A DNA stretch of 64,000 nt from Cohnella hashimotonis (GCF_030014955.1 NZ_JAGRPV010000001.1:5394001-5458000); one strand, 5' to 3'. Shown: positions 1 to 8,327, counted from the stretch's first letter. The notes: generated by a model not told the origin, from the letters alone. A program made the numbers and translations.

Positions 1-321
1 GACCCCGAAGTTGATGATAGTTCCGGATGGCTCGGCGGTAATTGTTACAATCGTACCCTTAGCCCTGCGCCCTGAATCAAGGAATAATATAGAAAATTAT
101 ACTATCTTAATCCAGAAAAGGAAGAACCGTCCGGAGATCAAGATCCCCCTGACGGTCCTTTAGGTTTGGCGGATATTAGAAATCCGGGATGTTCGCGAAA
201 CGCTTATTGGCGGCTCATCCGCACAACCCTTCGCATTTAATTTCCTCCGCCCGCTCATTTTCCGGCTTTTGCTTTGAAATCCGGCTGGCTCCGTCACGGG
301 CGAAAGTGCGCTTGCGGACAA
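1..321. other. Left-edge stretch without a supportable gene
   Basis: No convincing coding region is seen before the terminator at 322. The minus strand over 1-85 reads as a plausible beta-rich peptide, and a plus frame stays open from 2 to about 171. Neither has a start codon with a ribosome binding site inside the window. The stretch may hold the edge of a neighbouring gene. Confidence 0.4.
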
Positions 322-347
322 AAATAAGCCTCCGCGGAGGCTTATTT
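322..347 (-). terminator. Intrinsic terminator after the GTPase pair
   Basis: This is a perfect 13+13 palindrome centred on CCGCGG. On the minus strand it is followed by TTTTTG. It lies 33 nt past the stop of the leftward GTPase unit, so it most likely ends that transcript. Confidence 0.85.
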
Positions 348-380
348 CCTGCTTCTATTCGAATACCGGTCAAATTCGCT

Positions 381-980
381 TCAAATGCCGGCGTACTGCC
401 GGATCTCATCCAGACCCATGCCGGTCCTGGCGCTGTAAAGCACCTTCGGTCCGGAGAACCGCTTTGCAAGCTCGCCGAGCAGCTGCTCCCGATCCTCATC
501 CTCCAGACTGTCCGCAAAGCTGCGAACGAGCAGCGTCCGCTCCGCGAGTCCGGCCCGCGCAATGCCGGCGAGCAGCCGGTCGTCCGCGGCGTGGAGCTTA
601 TCCTTGAAGACGAGCAGGAGTCGATCGAACGAGCGATAGGGAAACAGACGAAAAAACGTCTCCGCCGGATGCGCGGCCGTACCGTAGCCGGGCGAATCGA
701 CGAAGACGGCTTCTCCGCACGCATGGATCAGCGCGGCATTCGGGTCATGCGCCCAAGAGGTCGCGTCCGTCCGCTGGCCGACGACAGGCCTCGGCACGCA
801 GGCTCGGTCCGTGAGCAGGTCAAGCAGCGCCGACTTGCCTGCCCCAGGCTGCCCGAGAATCGCGATCTTGCGGCGGCGCGGGATGACGGCGAGCTCCGAG
901 GCGAGCCGCCTCAGATTGCGCTCCAGCACCGTCGGCTCCGCGCCCGCCCCGCCCCCTGCGCGCTTCGCCTTCGCGCTCAA
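381..980 (-). CDS. Small GTPase-like protein, degenerate G4 motif (partner of upstream GTPase)
   Basis: A P-loop GTPase-fold protein of about 199 aa. It has a G1 motif GQPGAGKSALL near residue 45 and a G3-like DSPGYGT, both nearly identical to the upstream gene, so the two are paralogues. The position that reads RNKLDD in the neighbour reads RSFADS here: the Asn and Lys of the guanine-specifying NKxD motif are missing. The C-terminal helical domain of the neighbour is absent too. The start is taken as TTG at 980, which overlaps the upstream TGA (TTGA) and suggests translational coupling. GTG at 929 is an alternative. The open frame extends much further upstream only because it runs antiphase through the neighbour. 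It may be a regulatory pseudo-GTPase working as a pair with its neighbour; no function can be named. Confidence 0.75.
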   Translation of the reverse strand: MSAKAKRAGGGAGAEPTVLERNLRRLASELAVIPRRRKIAILGQPGAGKSALLDLLTDRACVPRPVVGQRTDATSWAHDPNAALIHACGEAVFVDSPGYGTAAHPAETFFRLFPYRSFDRLLLVFKDKLHAADDRLLAGIARAGLAERTLLVRSFADSLEDEDREQLLGELAKRFSGPKVLYSARTGMGLDEIRQYAGI

Positions 981-2020
981 GGCTGGCGCTCGATTCCGAG
1001 CTCCCGCTCCAGGATGCGCTCGGCCAGCTCGTGGCAGTCGTTCAGATACGACTTGCCGGCCGCGAGCGTCATGCCGAAGCCAGCGGCCGCCGCGATCGCC
1101 TGGCCGACGATCGGCACGAAGCGCCCGACAGCGGTCGACGCGCTTTTGCCCGCGAACTTCTTCAGGAGCAGCATGATGCCTTCCTTCGTGCCGTAATCGA
1201 GCACCCGCTTGCCGAGCGGCAGGAGCGAGGGGATCAGCTTGTTCACCTTCTCGTCCGTGAGTCCGTACGAGGCCCGGATCTCGGCAAACATCTTGTACAT
1301 GATGGACATGTCGACCCCGACGTTCACGCCGGGTACCGGATTGAGGCCGTTGGCGGCGGCGAGCCCCGCGTATTTGTACACGGACTTCTCGCAAGCTTCC
1401 TTCTTCGCCTCGAGATGCGCGAGGCTGAACGCCTTGGCCGACCGCGCGTACTTCTCCTGCAGCGCGGGCTCGAGCGCCGCCTTGATCCCGTCCACCAGCT
1501 CGCTCAGTCCCTCGCGGGTCCGGCAGCTGACGAAGTACACATGCTCGGGCGCGCCGATCTGGCGAGCAACATCGGAGACGATCTCCGCCTGCAGCTCCTC
1601 CGTCGTGCGGCCGTCCTCCCACAGATCGTCGAGCTTGTTGCGGACGAACAGGCAGATCCGCCCTTTTTCCCGCAGCTCCTTGAAAAAAGCGGTGTCCGCC
1701 TCGTGGAACTTGCCCGCGAATACGCAGAGAAACAGGTCAAGCTCCTCGGGACGGAACCGGTCCATCCATTCATTGGGCGGAAAACGGGACGTTCCGTATC
1801 CCGGCAGATCCACGAGAAGCAGCTCCTCATGAGCGATGATCTGCGCCTCTACCGTCGTATCGGTCGTCACGCCCGTGCGCGCGACCGGCTGCCCGACGAT
1901 CTGATTGATGAGCGAAGACTTGCCCGAGCCCGGCTGCCCGAACAGGGCGATCCGGAGCTTGGCATTCTGCTCGTCTTCGATATCCTGCTTCAGCCTTGCC
2001 GCATCCTCTCTAAGTCCCAT
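977..2020 (-). CDS. IRG-like GTPase with C-terminal helical (DUF697-like) domain
   Basis: A cytoplasmic GTPase of 347 aa, possibly membrane-associated. The motifs are G1 GQPGSGKSSL near residue 37, a Thr-rich switch I (TGVTTDTTVE), G3 DLPGYGT, G4 RNKLDD and a G5-like VSCRT. The C-terminal third contains a Gly/Pro-rich segment (NGLNPVPGVNVGVDMS) and further hydrophobic helices, as in bacterial proteins resembling interferon-inducible (IRG) GTPases and DUF697 proteins. ATG 2020 is chosen over the upstream TTG because GAGGGGGAG sits just before it. It lies 27 nt after speD and overlaps the next gene by TTGA, so speD and the two GTPases form one likely transcript. The biological role is unknown; membrane remodelling or stress is a guess from family resemblance. 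Confidence 0.8.
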   Translation of the reverse strand: MGLREDAARLKQDIEDEQNAKLRIALFGQPGSGKSSLINQIVGQPVARTGVTTDTTVEAQIIAHEELLLVDLPGYGTSRFPPNEWMDRFRPEELDLFLCVFAGKFHEADTAFFKELREKGRICLFVRNKLDDLWEDGRTTEELQAEIVSDVARQIGAPEHVYFVSCRTREGLSELVDGIKAALEPALQEKYARSAKAFSLAHLEAKKEACEKSVYKYAGLAAANGLNPVPGVNVGVDMSIMYKMFAEIRASYGLTDEKVNKLIPSLLPLGKRVLDYGTKEGIMLLLKKFAGKSASTAVGRFVPIVGQAIAAAAGFGMTLAAGKSYLNDCHELAERILERELGIERQP

Positions 2021-2047
2021 CCGCAGCTCCCCCTCTTCGCGCAACGT

Positions 2048-2854
2048 CTAACGAATGTTTTTCCCATAGAAAATCTCGTCCATCTCGATCTTCAGCCGCT
2101 CCGCGATCTCCTGCTGCTCGACCTCGCTCAGCTTGTCCTTGGTGTAGCCGAACAGGTAGTTGTTGAGGTCGAACTCGCGCAGCTTGCACTTTGTATGGAA
2201 GATATGCTCCTGATACACGTTGACGTCTATCATATCATACGCTTCGATCACGGCGTCGGGAATGTAATTCTGGATCGAATTGATATCGTGATCGATGAAC
2301 AGCTTGTGTCCGTTGATGTCCCGCGTAAACCCGCGCACCCGGTAGTCGATCGTCATGATGTCGGTGTCGAACGAATGGATCAGGTAATTGAGCGCCTTGA
2401 GCGGAGAGATCTCGCCGCACGTCGAGACGTCGATATCCGCGCGGAACGTGCTGAGGCCCTCGCTCGGGTGATACTCCGGATACGTATGCACGGTAATGTG
2501 GCTCTTGTCGAGCTGCAGCACCACGTTGTCCGGCATCGGTCCAGGCGACTCCTCGTACGAATCCGTCGGCACCTCCACGATCGGCCCTTCCGAGACGAGC
2601 AGCGTCACGCTCGCCCCCTGCGGCACATAATCCTGCTTCGCCGTATTCAGGACGTGGGCGCCGATAATATCCGCCACCGCGTTCAGAATCTTGGTCAAAC
2701 GATCGGAGTTGTACTGCTCGTCGATGTAGGCGATGTACGCCTCCCGCTCTTCCTTGGTCTTGGTGTAGCAAATGTCGTACATATTGAAGCTCAGCGTCTT
2801 CGTCAGATTGTTGAACCCGTGAAGCGTAATGCGCTGCTCGTCGGTAAGCGCCAT
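2048..2854 (-). CDS. speD: S-adenosylmethionine decarboxylase proenzyme (long, E. coli-type class)
   Basis: Decarboxylates S-adenosylmethionine to supply aminopropyl groups for spermidine synthesis. At 268 aa it matches the long E. coli-type enzyme (about 264 aa), not the short B. subtilis form (about 126 aa). The autocleavage and active-site motif [12 protein letters not shown] lies at residues 116-127. The proenzyme should cleave between Lys117 and Ser118, and Ser118 becomes the pyruvoyl group. The ATG at 2854 is preceded by AGGGGA. It heads a leftward unit with two GTPase genes. No spermidine synthase gene is visible in the window. Confidence 0.95.
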   Translation of the reverse strand: MALTDEQRITLHGFNNLTKTLSFNMYDICYTKTKEEREAYIAYIDEQYNSDRLTKILNAVADIIGAHVLNTAKQDYVPQGASVTLLVSEGPIVEVPTDSYEESPGPMPDNVVLQLDKSHITVHTYPEYHPSEGLSTFRADIDVSTCGEISPLKALNYLIHSFDTDIMTIDYRVRGFTRDINGHKLFIDHDINSIQNYIPDAVIEAYDMIDVNVYQEHIFHTKCKLREFDLNNYLFGYTKDKLSEVEQQEIAERLKIEMDEIFYGKNIR

Positions 2855-3041
2855 GTCGCCGTTCCCCTCGCTTCTGTTCGGATCGTCTCCTTATTATGGC
2901 TGAGGCCGTGCGCCCCAATCCTCCCATGTATTTACCCCGAATGCGGCAAACCGGAGCATGGGCGTCGAAAGAGAGCATTCCGTATGAGGACGGGCGGCAA
3001 AAAAAGACCCGAAGACGGTGGGCCTGCGTGGCGGTTCGGAG

Positions 3042-3338
3042 TTATTCGGCGGGCTGGTGCTGCGGCTTGGACTCCACGATCTGCACGGAGCGCGTGAGCT
3101 CCTGCAAAATGTCCGATTGCAGCTGGGGATTCATATAGAGCGCCTTAATGTAGGCTTGGCCGGCTTGCGTCGAAGTGTACTGCGGTTTGAGATGGTTCAG
3201 GGTCAGTACGATGATATCCGTCGTACACTTCTCGCAGCTGCATTTCAATGGATAGTTGGGCAGAATATGCTCCTCGAAGAAACTCACGACGATCGGTTCC
3301 ATCGCGTTAAATATAGATGAAGCTCTCGCAAATTCCAT
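3042..3338 (-). CDS. ComFB-family protein (late competence)
   Basis: A 98-aa protein with the ComFB signature: NAMEPIVVSFFEEHI near the N-terminus, a Cys cluster (KCSCEKC, residues 32-38) and then TDIIVLTLNHLKPQY. In B. subtilis ComFB is encoded in the comF operon, but here it stands alone without comFA or comFC. Related proteins with this domain have been linked to nucleotide signalling, so a competence role is not assured. GGGAG precedes the ATG at the proper distance. The cysteines suggest metal binding, which is inferred from the spacing. Confidence 0.85.
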   Translation of the reverse strand: MEFARASSIFNAMEPIVVSFFEEHILPNYPLKCSCEKCTTDIIVLTLNHLKPQYTSTQAGQAYIKALYMNPQLQSDILQELTRSVQIVESKPQHQPAE

Positions 3339-3499
3339 CGCGTGTCAAACTCCCTGTTGCCGTTTTTCATTCAGCATATCACAGGGCCGAGTCTGCCGTC
3401 ATTAGACCTAAGTGCCAATGTTTGTCGTCCGGGATCCCGTTAAGGCCGCCCCGCGTTTGGGTAATGGAGACCAAGCGACTAATAAAGGAGTGCTGCCAG

Positions 3500-3712
3500 A
3501 TGTCCGAAAATAGAGATTATGCCGCCGAGCTGCCGCAGTTCGATCCAGGTACGCCGGAGATCACGCCTCCGACCTCTCCGGAGATCTCGCCCGTCGTGCC
3601 AAATCCGGAGATCGTGCAAAATCCGACGCCCGAGATCAAGCCGGACGTCGTACCGCCGGACGTCAAGCCCGACGCGGTGCCGCCGGAAACGCCGCCGGAG
3701 CAGCCGCTCTGA
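3500..3712 (+). CDS. Small Pro/Glu-rich acidic protein
   Basis: A 70-aa protein with no signal peptide or membrane segment. From residue 13 on it consists of short repeats built from PE, PD and PP steps (for example TPEITPP, SPEISPV, TPEIKPD). AAAGGAG at 3484-3490 lies 9 nt before ATG 3500, which is a strong start; the in-frame extension upstream to 3317 has no such site. The peptide should be extended and disordered. It resembles proline-rich linkers without their flanking domains. No family is recognised. Confidence 0.7.
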   Translation: MSENRDYAAELPQFDPGTPEITPPTSPEISPVVPNPEIVQNPTPEIKPDVVPPDVKPDAVPPETPPEQPL

Positions 3713-3745
3713 CCGCGCGACCGCGCGGCAGATAAAAGCAAAGGC

Positions 3746-3789
3746 GGAGCCGTCCCACGAGTCACGAATGTGAACGCTGGTGCGGCTCC
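3746..3789 (+). terminator. Possible terminator after the Pro/Glu-rich gene
   Basis: GGAGCCG at 3746-3752 can pair with CGGCTCC at 3783-3789 across a 30-nt loop, followed by TTATTT. The long loop makes this weak. Confidence 0.4.
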
Positions 3790-3871
3790 TTATTTGCGTG
3801 GAATGGCCGGGGCGGCGCTTGGACCGTGCGCGGAGACGCTCCTCAGGTAACTTTCTGCTTATAAAAAAAGA

Positions 3872-3889
3872 TTGTGATTATTTTCACTT
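3872..3889. promoter_or_regulatory. Rex/Fnr-like operator 1 upstream of nox
   Basis: TTGTGA-TTATTT-TCACTT is a near-palindrome of the TTGTGA-N6-TCACAA type. It sits just upstream of the -35 element of the nox promoter, centred at about 3880.5. Rex (NADH-sensing repressor) and Fnr/Crp-type regulators share this core, so the regulator is inferred. Confidence 0.6.
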
Positions 3890-3895
3890 GAATTA

Positions 3896-3924
3896 TTGCC
3901 TTCCGTCCGAAGGTGGCGTATATT
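3896..3924 (+). promoter_or_regulatory. SigA-type promoter of nox
   Basis: TTGCCT at 3896-3901 and TATATT at 3919-3924 are separated by 17 nt, predicting transcription from about 3931. Operator 2 overlaps the expected initial transcribed region. Confidence 0.6.
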
Positions 3925-3939
3925 GGACTTAACAAGACA

Positions 3940-3957
3940 TTGTGATTTAAATCACAA
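3940..3957. promoter_or_regulatory. Rex/Fnr-like operator 2 (perfect palindrome)
   Basis: TTGTGATTTAAATCACAA is a perfect 18-bp palindrome. It begins about 10 nt downstream of the predicted transcription start, a position that fits repression. It is the best match of the three to a Rex operator. Confidence 0.75.
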
Positions 3958-4018
3958 CCCTATTGAGCGAAGCGCTGTATCCTGCAGATATAGCTCTTCG
4001 CTCTCCTTCCAACAAACT

Positions 4019-4036
4019 ATGTGAATTTAATCACAA
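4019..4036. promoter_or_regulatory. Rex/Fnr-like operator 3
   Basis: ATGTGA-ATTTAA-TCACAA is a third copy with one arm mismatch. It is centred about 79 nt from operator 2 and ends 26 nt before the nox start codon. Confidence 0.6.
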
Positions 4037-4062
4037 TAAACGAATCCGAGGAGGACTTTCCT

Positions 4063-5433
4063 ATGAAAATCGTCGTTATTGGCTGTACCCACGCCGGCAC
4101 CGCCGCCACCGTCCAAATGGCCAAACGTTATCCCGACGCTAAAATTACCGTGTACGAGCGCAACGATAACATCTCGTTCTTGTCGTGCGGCATCGCGCTT
4201 CATGTGGGCGGCGTCGTGAAAAATGCGGAGGAATTGTTCTATGCCCATCCCGACACGCTCGCCGAGCTCGGCGTGAACACCCGGATGCGCCATGACGTGC
4301 TGGCCGTCGATACGGTGTACAAGACGGTGACCGTCCGCAACCTGGAGACCGAAGAAGTGACCGTCGACAGCTACGACAAGCTGGTCGTCACGACGGGATC
4401 GTGGCCGATCGTTCCGCAGATGCCGGGCATGGATCTCGACCGGGTGCTGCTCTGCAAAAACTACGCGCACGCCCAGACGATCATCGAAAAAGCGGCGACC
4501 GCCAAGCGGATCACCGTCGTCGGCGCAGGCTATATCGGCGTCGAGCTGGTCGAAGCGTTCCATCAGCTCGGTAAAAGCGTGACGCTCATCGATAATACGC
4601 CGCGCGTCATGTTCAAGTACCTCGACAAGGCGTTCACCGACATCGTCGAAGCCGACATGCAGGAACGTGGCGTACGGCTCGCGCTCGGCCAGACGGTGAC
4701 CGCGCTCGAGGGGCAGGACGGCAAGGTCGCCCGCGTCGTTACGACCGAAGGCGCGTACGATTCGGATCTCGTCATCCTCTGCATCGGATTCCGCCCGAAT
4801 ACGGAGCTGCTCAAGGGCCAGGTCATGATGCTGCCGAACGGCGCGATTGTCGTCGACGAATACATGCGTACGAGCTGCCCGGACGTGTACGCCGCCGGCG
4901 ACAGCTGCGCGATCCGCTACAACCCGACCGGCAAGGCCGCCTACATTCCGCTGGCGACCAACGCCGTCCGCATGGGGACGCTCGTCGCCATGAACATCAT
5001 GGAGCCGCGCGTCAAGTATATGGGTACGCAGGGCACGTCGGGCATCCGGATGTTCGATCTCAACATCGCTTCGACCGGCATGACCGAGCAGGCCGCGATC
5101 GATGCCGGCTTGAAGGTACGGTCGACGACGGTCAGCGACAACTACCGTCCGGAGTTCATGCCGACCTATGAGAAGGCGCTGGTCAAGCTTGTCTATGAAG
5201 ATGACGGCGGCCGCCTCCTGGGCGCGCAGGTGCTGTCGAAGGCGGACCTCACGCAGTCGGCCAATACGCTGTCGGTGTGCATCCAGAACAAGATGACCGT
5301 ACAAGAGCTCGGATTCGTCGACTTCTTCTTCCAGCCGCATTACAACAAGCCCTGGAACCTGCTGAACCAGGCAGGCCTGCAGGCGGCGGCCGATCTTGAG
5401 GCGGCGAAAGCAGGTACGAAGGCAGGCGCTTAA
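4063..5433 (+). CDS. nox: NADH oxidase (FAD-dependent, probably water-forming)
   Basis: A 456-aa flavoprotein of the pyridine nucleotide-disulfide oxidoreductase family that oxidises NADH with O2. The N-terminal FAD motif reads VIGCTHAGT. The redox-active cysteine is Cys42 in SFLSCGIA, the place of the cysteine-sulfenic acid in NADH oxidases and peroxidases. The NADH motif is VVGAGYIGVE, followed by a second FAD contact (VYAAGDSC) and a C-terminal dimerisation domain with FFFQPHYNKPWN. ATG 4063 is chosen because GAGGAGG lies 8 nt upstream; the extension back to 4021 would start inside operator 3. It would regenerate NAD+ under oxygen. The three Rex/Fnr-like sites imply redox control. A CoA-disulfide reductase is the main alternative within the family. 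Confidence 0.9.
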   Translation: MKIVVIGCTHAGTAATVQMAKRYPDAKITVYERNDNISFLSCGIALHVGGVVKNAEELFYAHPDTLAELGVNTRMRHDVLAVDTVYKTVTVRNLETEEVTVDSYDKLVVTTGSWPIVPQMPGMDLDRVLLCKNYAHAQTIIEKAATAKRITVVGAGYIGVELVEAFHQLGKSVTLIDNTPRVMFKYLDKAFTDIVEADMQERGVRLALGQTVTALEGQDGKVARVVTTEGAYDSDLVILCIGFRPNTELLKGQVMMLPNGAIVVDEYMRTSCPDVYAAGDSCAIRYNPTGKAAYIPLATNAVRMGTLVAMNIMEPRVKYMGTQGTSGIRMFDLNIASTGMTEQAAIDAGLKVRSTTVSDNYRPEFMPTYEKALVKLVYEDDGGRLLGAQVLSKADLTQSANTLSVCIQNKMTVQELGFVDFFFQPHYNKPWNLLNQAGLQAAADLEAAKAGTKAGA

Positions 5434-5442
5434 GCAAGACAA

Positions 5443-6945
5443 TCACAGCCTCACATGCTTGACCTGCAGCAGCTGACCCGCCTTATCGAACAAATCCGCA
5501 TTGTGCCCGACCGACAACGCGCAGTGATGCGTAGGCGCCTCGGCAAACCATCTCGTCATATAGGCATCCGGATGTTCGCGGAAGCGGATCGGCGTCTGCG
5601 TGTTGCCGATGCGCATGATCGGCCCGTCGGTCGATTCGCCTTCGCTGCTGATCAGCTTCAGCCTGCCGTCTCCCGTCTGCGTTACGTTCAGCGTCGTCAC
5701 CGGCCCGCGCGCGACCTTGGCTTCGACCGAGACGCCCGTCCCCTGCTTGCCATGGTACAGACCCATCCCGCGGAGAATCGGCTTGCCCTCGGCGATCGCG
5801 ATATGGAACGGCCCGTCATGGCCGAGCAGAATCGTGCCGTCCGCATAATCGGTGACCACAATCTCCGAAAAGCTGCCGCCGGTGCCGAGGATATCGCAAA
5901 TTTTCATGGCCACGGCCGTTTTCAGATCGCCTTCGCCAGCGCAGGGAATGCCTCGTGCCGTCAGCAGCGAATGTCCGACGATGAACCCGCCCTGCAGCTT
6001 CTCGTAGGCCCCGCCTGGCGCGCCATGATAATAGTAAGAAAGCGCGTCCAGCTCATACTCCCGTACGAGCTTCTCTTGCGCCGCCGCCACCCGGCAGGAC
6101 CATTCAAGCTGCTCGTCGGTCGGCTTTTTCGCAATCGGATCGGAAGCCGAATCGCCGCTTAACTCGAACATTTCCCGCACTTCGCCGAGCTTGCGCTTGA
6201 CGTCGTCCTGCGTGACCGTTCGCAGCTGCCGGTCGAGGTCGCACATTTCGAGCACCTCGACATGCAGGCCGGTCTGCGCCTGAATCATCGTAAAGTCGCT
6301 GTACATATCGAGCATCCCGCCGTACGTGTTGCCCAGGAAGCCGAAGCGGCTGTGCCGAAGCGTTCGCGGAACGGCGGCGGCCTGCGCCCAAGCCCGAATC
6401 TCCCGCCAGGCGCGTATCGCCTCCTCCCGCTCATGGGTCGCTTCATTCGTCAGGGAACCGGCCGGCGTTTCCTTCAGCCCGAGCAGACCGTTCACGACGC
6501 GAAAAGGGATGCCCGCCCTGTTGAATGCATTCGCGAATTCGGGAACCGGGCAGGCGCCGCAATGCGCCAGCCACTCGCCGGTCGTCGTCGCCTCGTAGTT
6601 GATGCGTTCGGTCGGCTGCAGGTTTAAAAACACGACGGGCGCTTTGTTAATCTGGTGAACGGGGAGTACGGTCGAGCTCGTCGAATACGTGGCCGCATGG
6701 CAGAACACCAGATCGACGTCCTGCGCGTTCAGCCACTCGCCGGCGCGGCGGCCTTCTCCTTCCGTATCGACCAGTCCGAAGTTGAACACGTCTGCCCATT
6801 CGGACAGTCTTGCTTCAATGAATTTGCCATAGCCCTCCAGGCGTTCGCGCAGGCCGGGGAACTGCTCCCAATAGGCCCGCAGACCAACCGAATATAGCCC
6901 GATACGCGCCTTTCGAATCGGTTTGATCGGCTGCAGCGTTGACAT
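5443..6945 (-). CDS. L-arabinose/L-fucose isomerase-family sugar isomerase
   Basis: A cytoplasmic protein of 500 aa, the normal length for bacterial arabinose isomerase. It carries GEGDLKTAVAMK, matching the metal-binding GEGDWKTA motif of E. coli AraA, and conserved histidines near the C-terminus (THHCALSVGHN). The N-terminus (IGLYSVGLRAYWEQFPGL) differs from classical AraA, so it belongs to the wider arabinose/fucose isomerase family and its sugar cannot be fixed. ATG 6945 is chosen because AAGGGAGG precedes it. It is divergent from the AraC regulator at 7065 across about 120 nt, which suggests inducible control by that regulator. Confidence 0.85.
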   Translation of the reverse strand: MSTLQPIKPIRKARIGLYSVGLRAYWEQFPGLRERLEGYGKFIEARLSEWADVFNFGLVDTEGEGRRAGEWLNAQDVDLVFCHAATYSTSSTVLPVHQINKAPVVFLNLQPTERINYEATTTGEWLAHCGACPVPEFANAFNRAGIPFRVVNGLLGLKETPAGSLTNEATHEREEAIRAWREIRAWAQAAAVPRTLRHSRFGFLGNTYGGMLDMYSDFTMIQAQTGLHVEVLEMCDLDRQLRTVTQDDVKRKLGEVREMFELSGDSASDPIAKKPTDEQLEWSCRVAAAQEKLVREYELDALSYYYHGAPGGAYEKLQGGFIVGHSLLTARGIPCAGEGDLKTAVAMKICDILGTGGSFSEIVVTDYADGTILLGHDGPFHIAIAEGKPILRGMGLYHGKQGTGVSVEAKVARGPVTTLNVTQTGDGRLKLISSEGESTDGPIMRIGNTQTPIRFREHPDAYMTRWFAEAPTHHCALSVGHNADLFDKAGQLLQVKHVRL

Positions 6946-6974
6946 GGCGATTCCTCCCTTTTTGCGATCCAAGC

Positions 6975-7003
6975 TTTATAACAAAATTGTAAACGGTTAT
7001 AAT
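6975..7003 (+). promoter_or_regulatory. Candidate promoter of the AraC-type gene
   Basis: TTTATA at 6975-6980 and a perfect TATAAT at 6998-7003 are separated by 17 nt. The AT-rich intergenic region must also hold the leftward isomerase promoter, but no strong -35/-10 pair is clear on that strand. Confidence 0.45.
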
Positions 7004-7064
7004 CTTGAAATCATCGGAGAAAGTTGACCGAAAATCCTAGTTTCTTGCGGAAAGGATGAGGGGA

Positions 7065-7943
7065 TTGCCGGCTTCTTATGTCAACGTCTCTCCCGCCTGG
7101 TCCGCGGATTCCGTCCGCCTGATCGCCACCCCGTCGGAATTGGCCAAGAGCGCTTTCTACTTCGTTCAGGAGGTCGGGCATTTTTATGCGAACGCCTCTT
7201 ACTTTACGGAACGCGAGGGGATCGATTCCTATCTGATCGTCTATACGGTATCGGGGTCCGGCAGGCTCGCCTACCGGAATCAATCGTACGCATTGACAAG
7301 CGGACAAGCGTTTTTTATCGACTGCATGGACTATCAGCATTATTCGACAATCGGTGACGGTACGTGGGAGCTGCTCTGGATCCATCTCAACGGAAGCCAG
7401 ACGCGCCGATATTACGAGGCATTTTCCGGCTATGCATCTGCTCCCGTCATCACGGCAGGCAGCGATTCGATCATTCCCGGTCGCATTCGCGAGCTCATCG
7501 ACCTTCATCGTTTTCACTTTGCGCACACCGAGCTGTTAAGCGCCAGGCTGCTTACCGACGTCCTGACGGAGCTGGTCGTCCTTGCTTCGGGCAGCGGACA
7601 GTCGCCCCGCGATGTACCGGCCTACGTCAGGCAAACCGTCCAAGCGATCGACTCGCGTTACAGGGAAAGACTGACGCTCGAAACGCTTGCGAACGAGCGC
7701 TCGGTCAGCAAGTTCAATTTATCGCGGGCCTTCAAGCGCTATATCGGACTCGGGCCCATCGAATATCTCATTCAAGTGCGCATGAACCACGCCAAGGAAT
7801 ACTTGAAGTACGCGGACGTGCCGGTCGGGGAAATCGCGGAACGAGTCGGGATCGATAATGCCAGCCATTTCATCAATCTGTTCAAGGAACGAACCGGCTT
7901 GACGCCGCTTGCTTACCGCAAGCAGTGGAAGAGCCGCCGCTGA
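7065..7943 (+). CDS. AraC-family transcriptional regulator
   Basis: A regulator of about 292 aa. The N-terminal half is an AraC-type cupin sensor (SYLIVYTVSGSGRLAYR, then a YQHYST segment). The C-terminal 100 residues hold two helix-turn-helix motifs (LTLETLANERSVSKFNLSR and VPVGEIAERVGIDNASHFI) ending in LTPLAYRKQ. It probably senses a sugar and activates the divergent isomerase gene. The start is uncertain. ATG 7056 directly abuts GGAAAGG with no spacing, whereas TTG 7065 lies 9 nt after it and is preferred here. It is an orphan regulator with no adjacent transporter. Confidence 0.85.
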   Translation: MPASYVNVSPAWSADSVRLIATPSELAKSAFYFVQEVGHFYANASYFTEREGIDSYLIVYTVSGSGRLAYRNQSYALTSGQAFFIDCMDYQHYSTIGDGTWELLWIHLNGSQTRRYYEAFSGYASAPVITAGSDSIIPGRIRELIDLHRFHFAHTELLSARLLTDVLTELVVLASGSGQSPRDVPAYVRQTVQAIDSRYRERLTLETLANERSVSKFNLSRAFKRYIGLGPIEYLIQVRMNHAKEYLKYADVPVGEIAERVGIDNASHFINLFKERTGLTPLAYRKQWKSRR

Positions 7944-8327
7944 GCTGCTCTGACCGGTCAATCCGGTGGGCTGCTTCGAACGGTCAATCCGTGGGCTGCT
8001 CCGACCGATTGGCAATCGTCGCCCGCATCGTTCTCGCCGCTAAGCCTGCAAATATACATCTTTTTTTGCCGCCATCGCCCCGATTGGACAAAATAGATGC
8101 GAAAACGCAGGTGTTTTCCTCCGCCAGCCGGGTTTCCGGCTTTTGCCGTGAATTTACCTGCATATTCGCAGGCATTCCACCATGTATTGCGAGTCGGTTG
8201 AATATAGATGTACAAATGCAGGTTTTTCGGTCCGCCAAACCACGAAAAAAAATCGCCGGCATGCCGTTAGCATACTCACCTCTCCACGTTCGCCTTCACC
8301 CGAAGCCGGATGTAAAGCACGCATAAA
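7944..8327. other. Gene-free stretch with two kinds of short repeats
   Basis: No supportable gene is present. Positions 7944-8010 contain a direct repeat of GGGCTGCT followed by a CGACGGTCAATCCG-like block. Positions 8047-8235 contain four degenerate copies of a 50-60-nt unit, listed separately. The minus-strand frame here gives a Cys-rich repetitive peptide with no ribosome binding site. Confidence 0.5.
8047..8235. repeat. Degenerate 50-61-nt tandem repeat, four copies
   Basis: Copies begin at about 8047, 8098, 8159 and 8209. The common core resembles TGCANATNCGCAGGTNTTT followed about 8 nt later by CCGCC or CCACC, and a GATG-containing spacer links three of them. Spacings are 51, 61 and 50 nt. 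This is not a CRISPR: the units are degenerate and have no constant spacer. Confidence 0.45.

Noticed and set aside
1..85. Start of a leftward protein reading KGTIVTITAEPSGTII
   Set aside because: No start codon occurs between the upstream stop and this segment, and it leaves the window; it cannot be supported.
189..1196. 335-aa Arg-rich frame on the plus strand
   Set aside because: It is antisense to the GTPase pair, has no ribosome binding site and has the Arg/Ala/Pro-rich composition of a GC-rich shadow frame.
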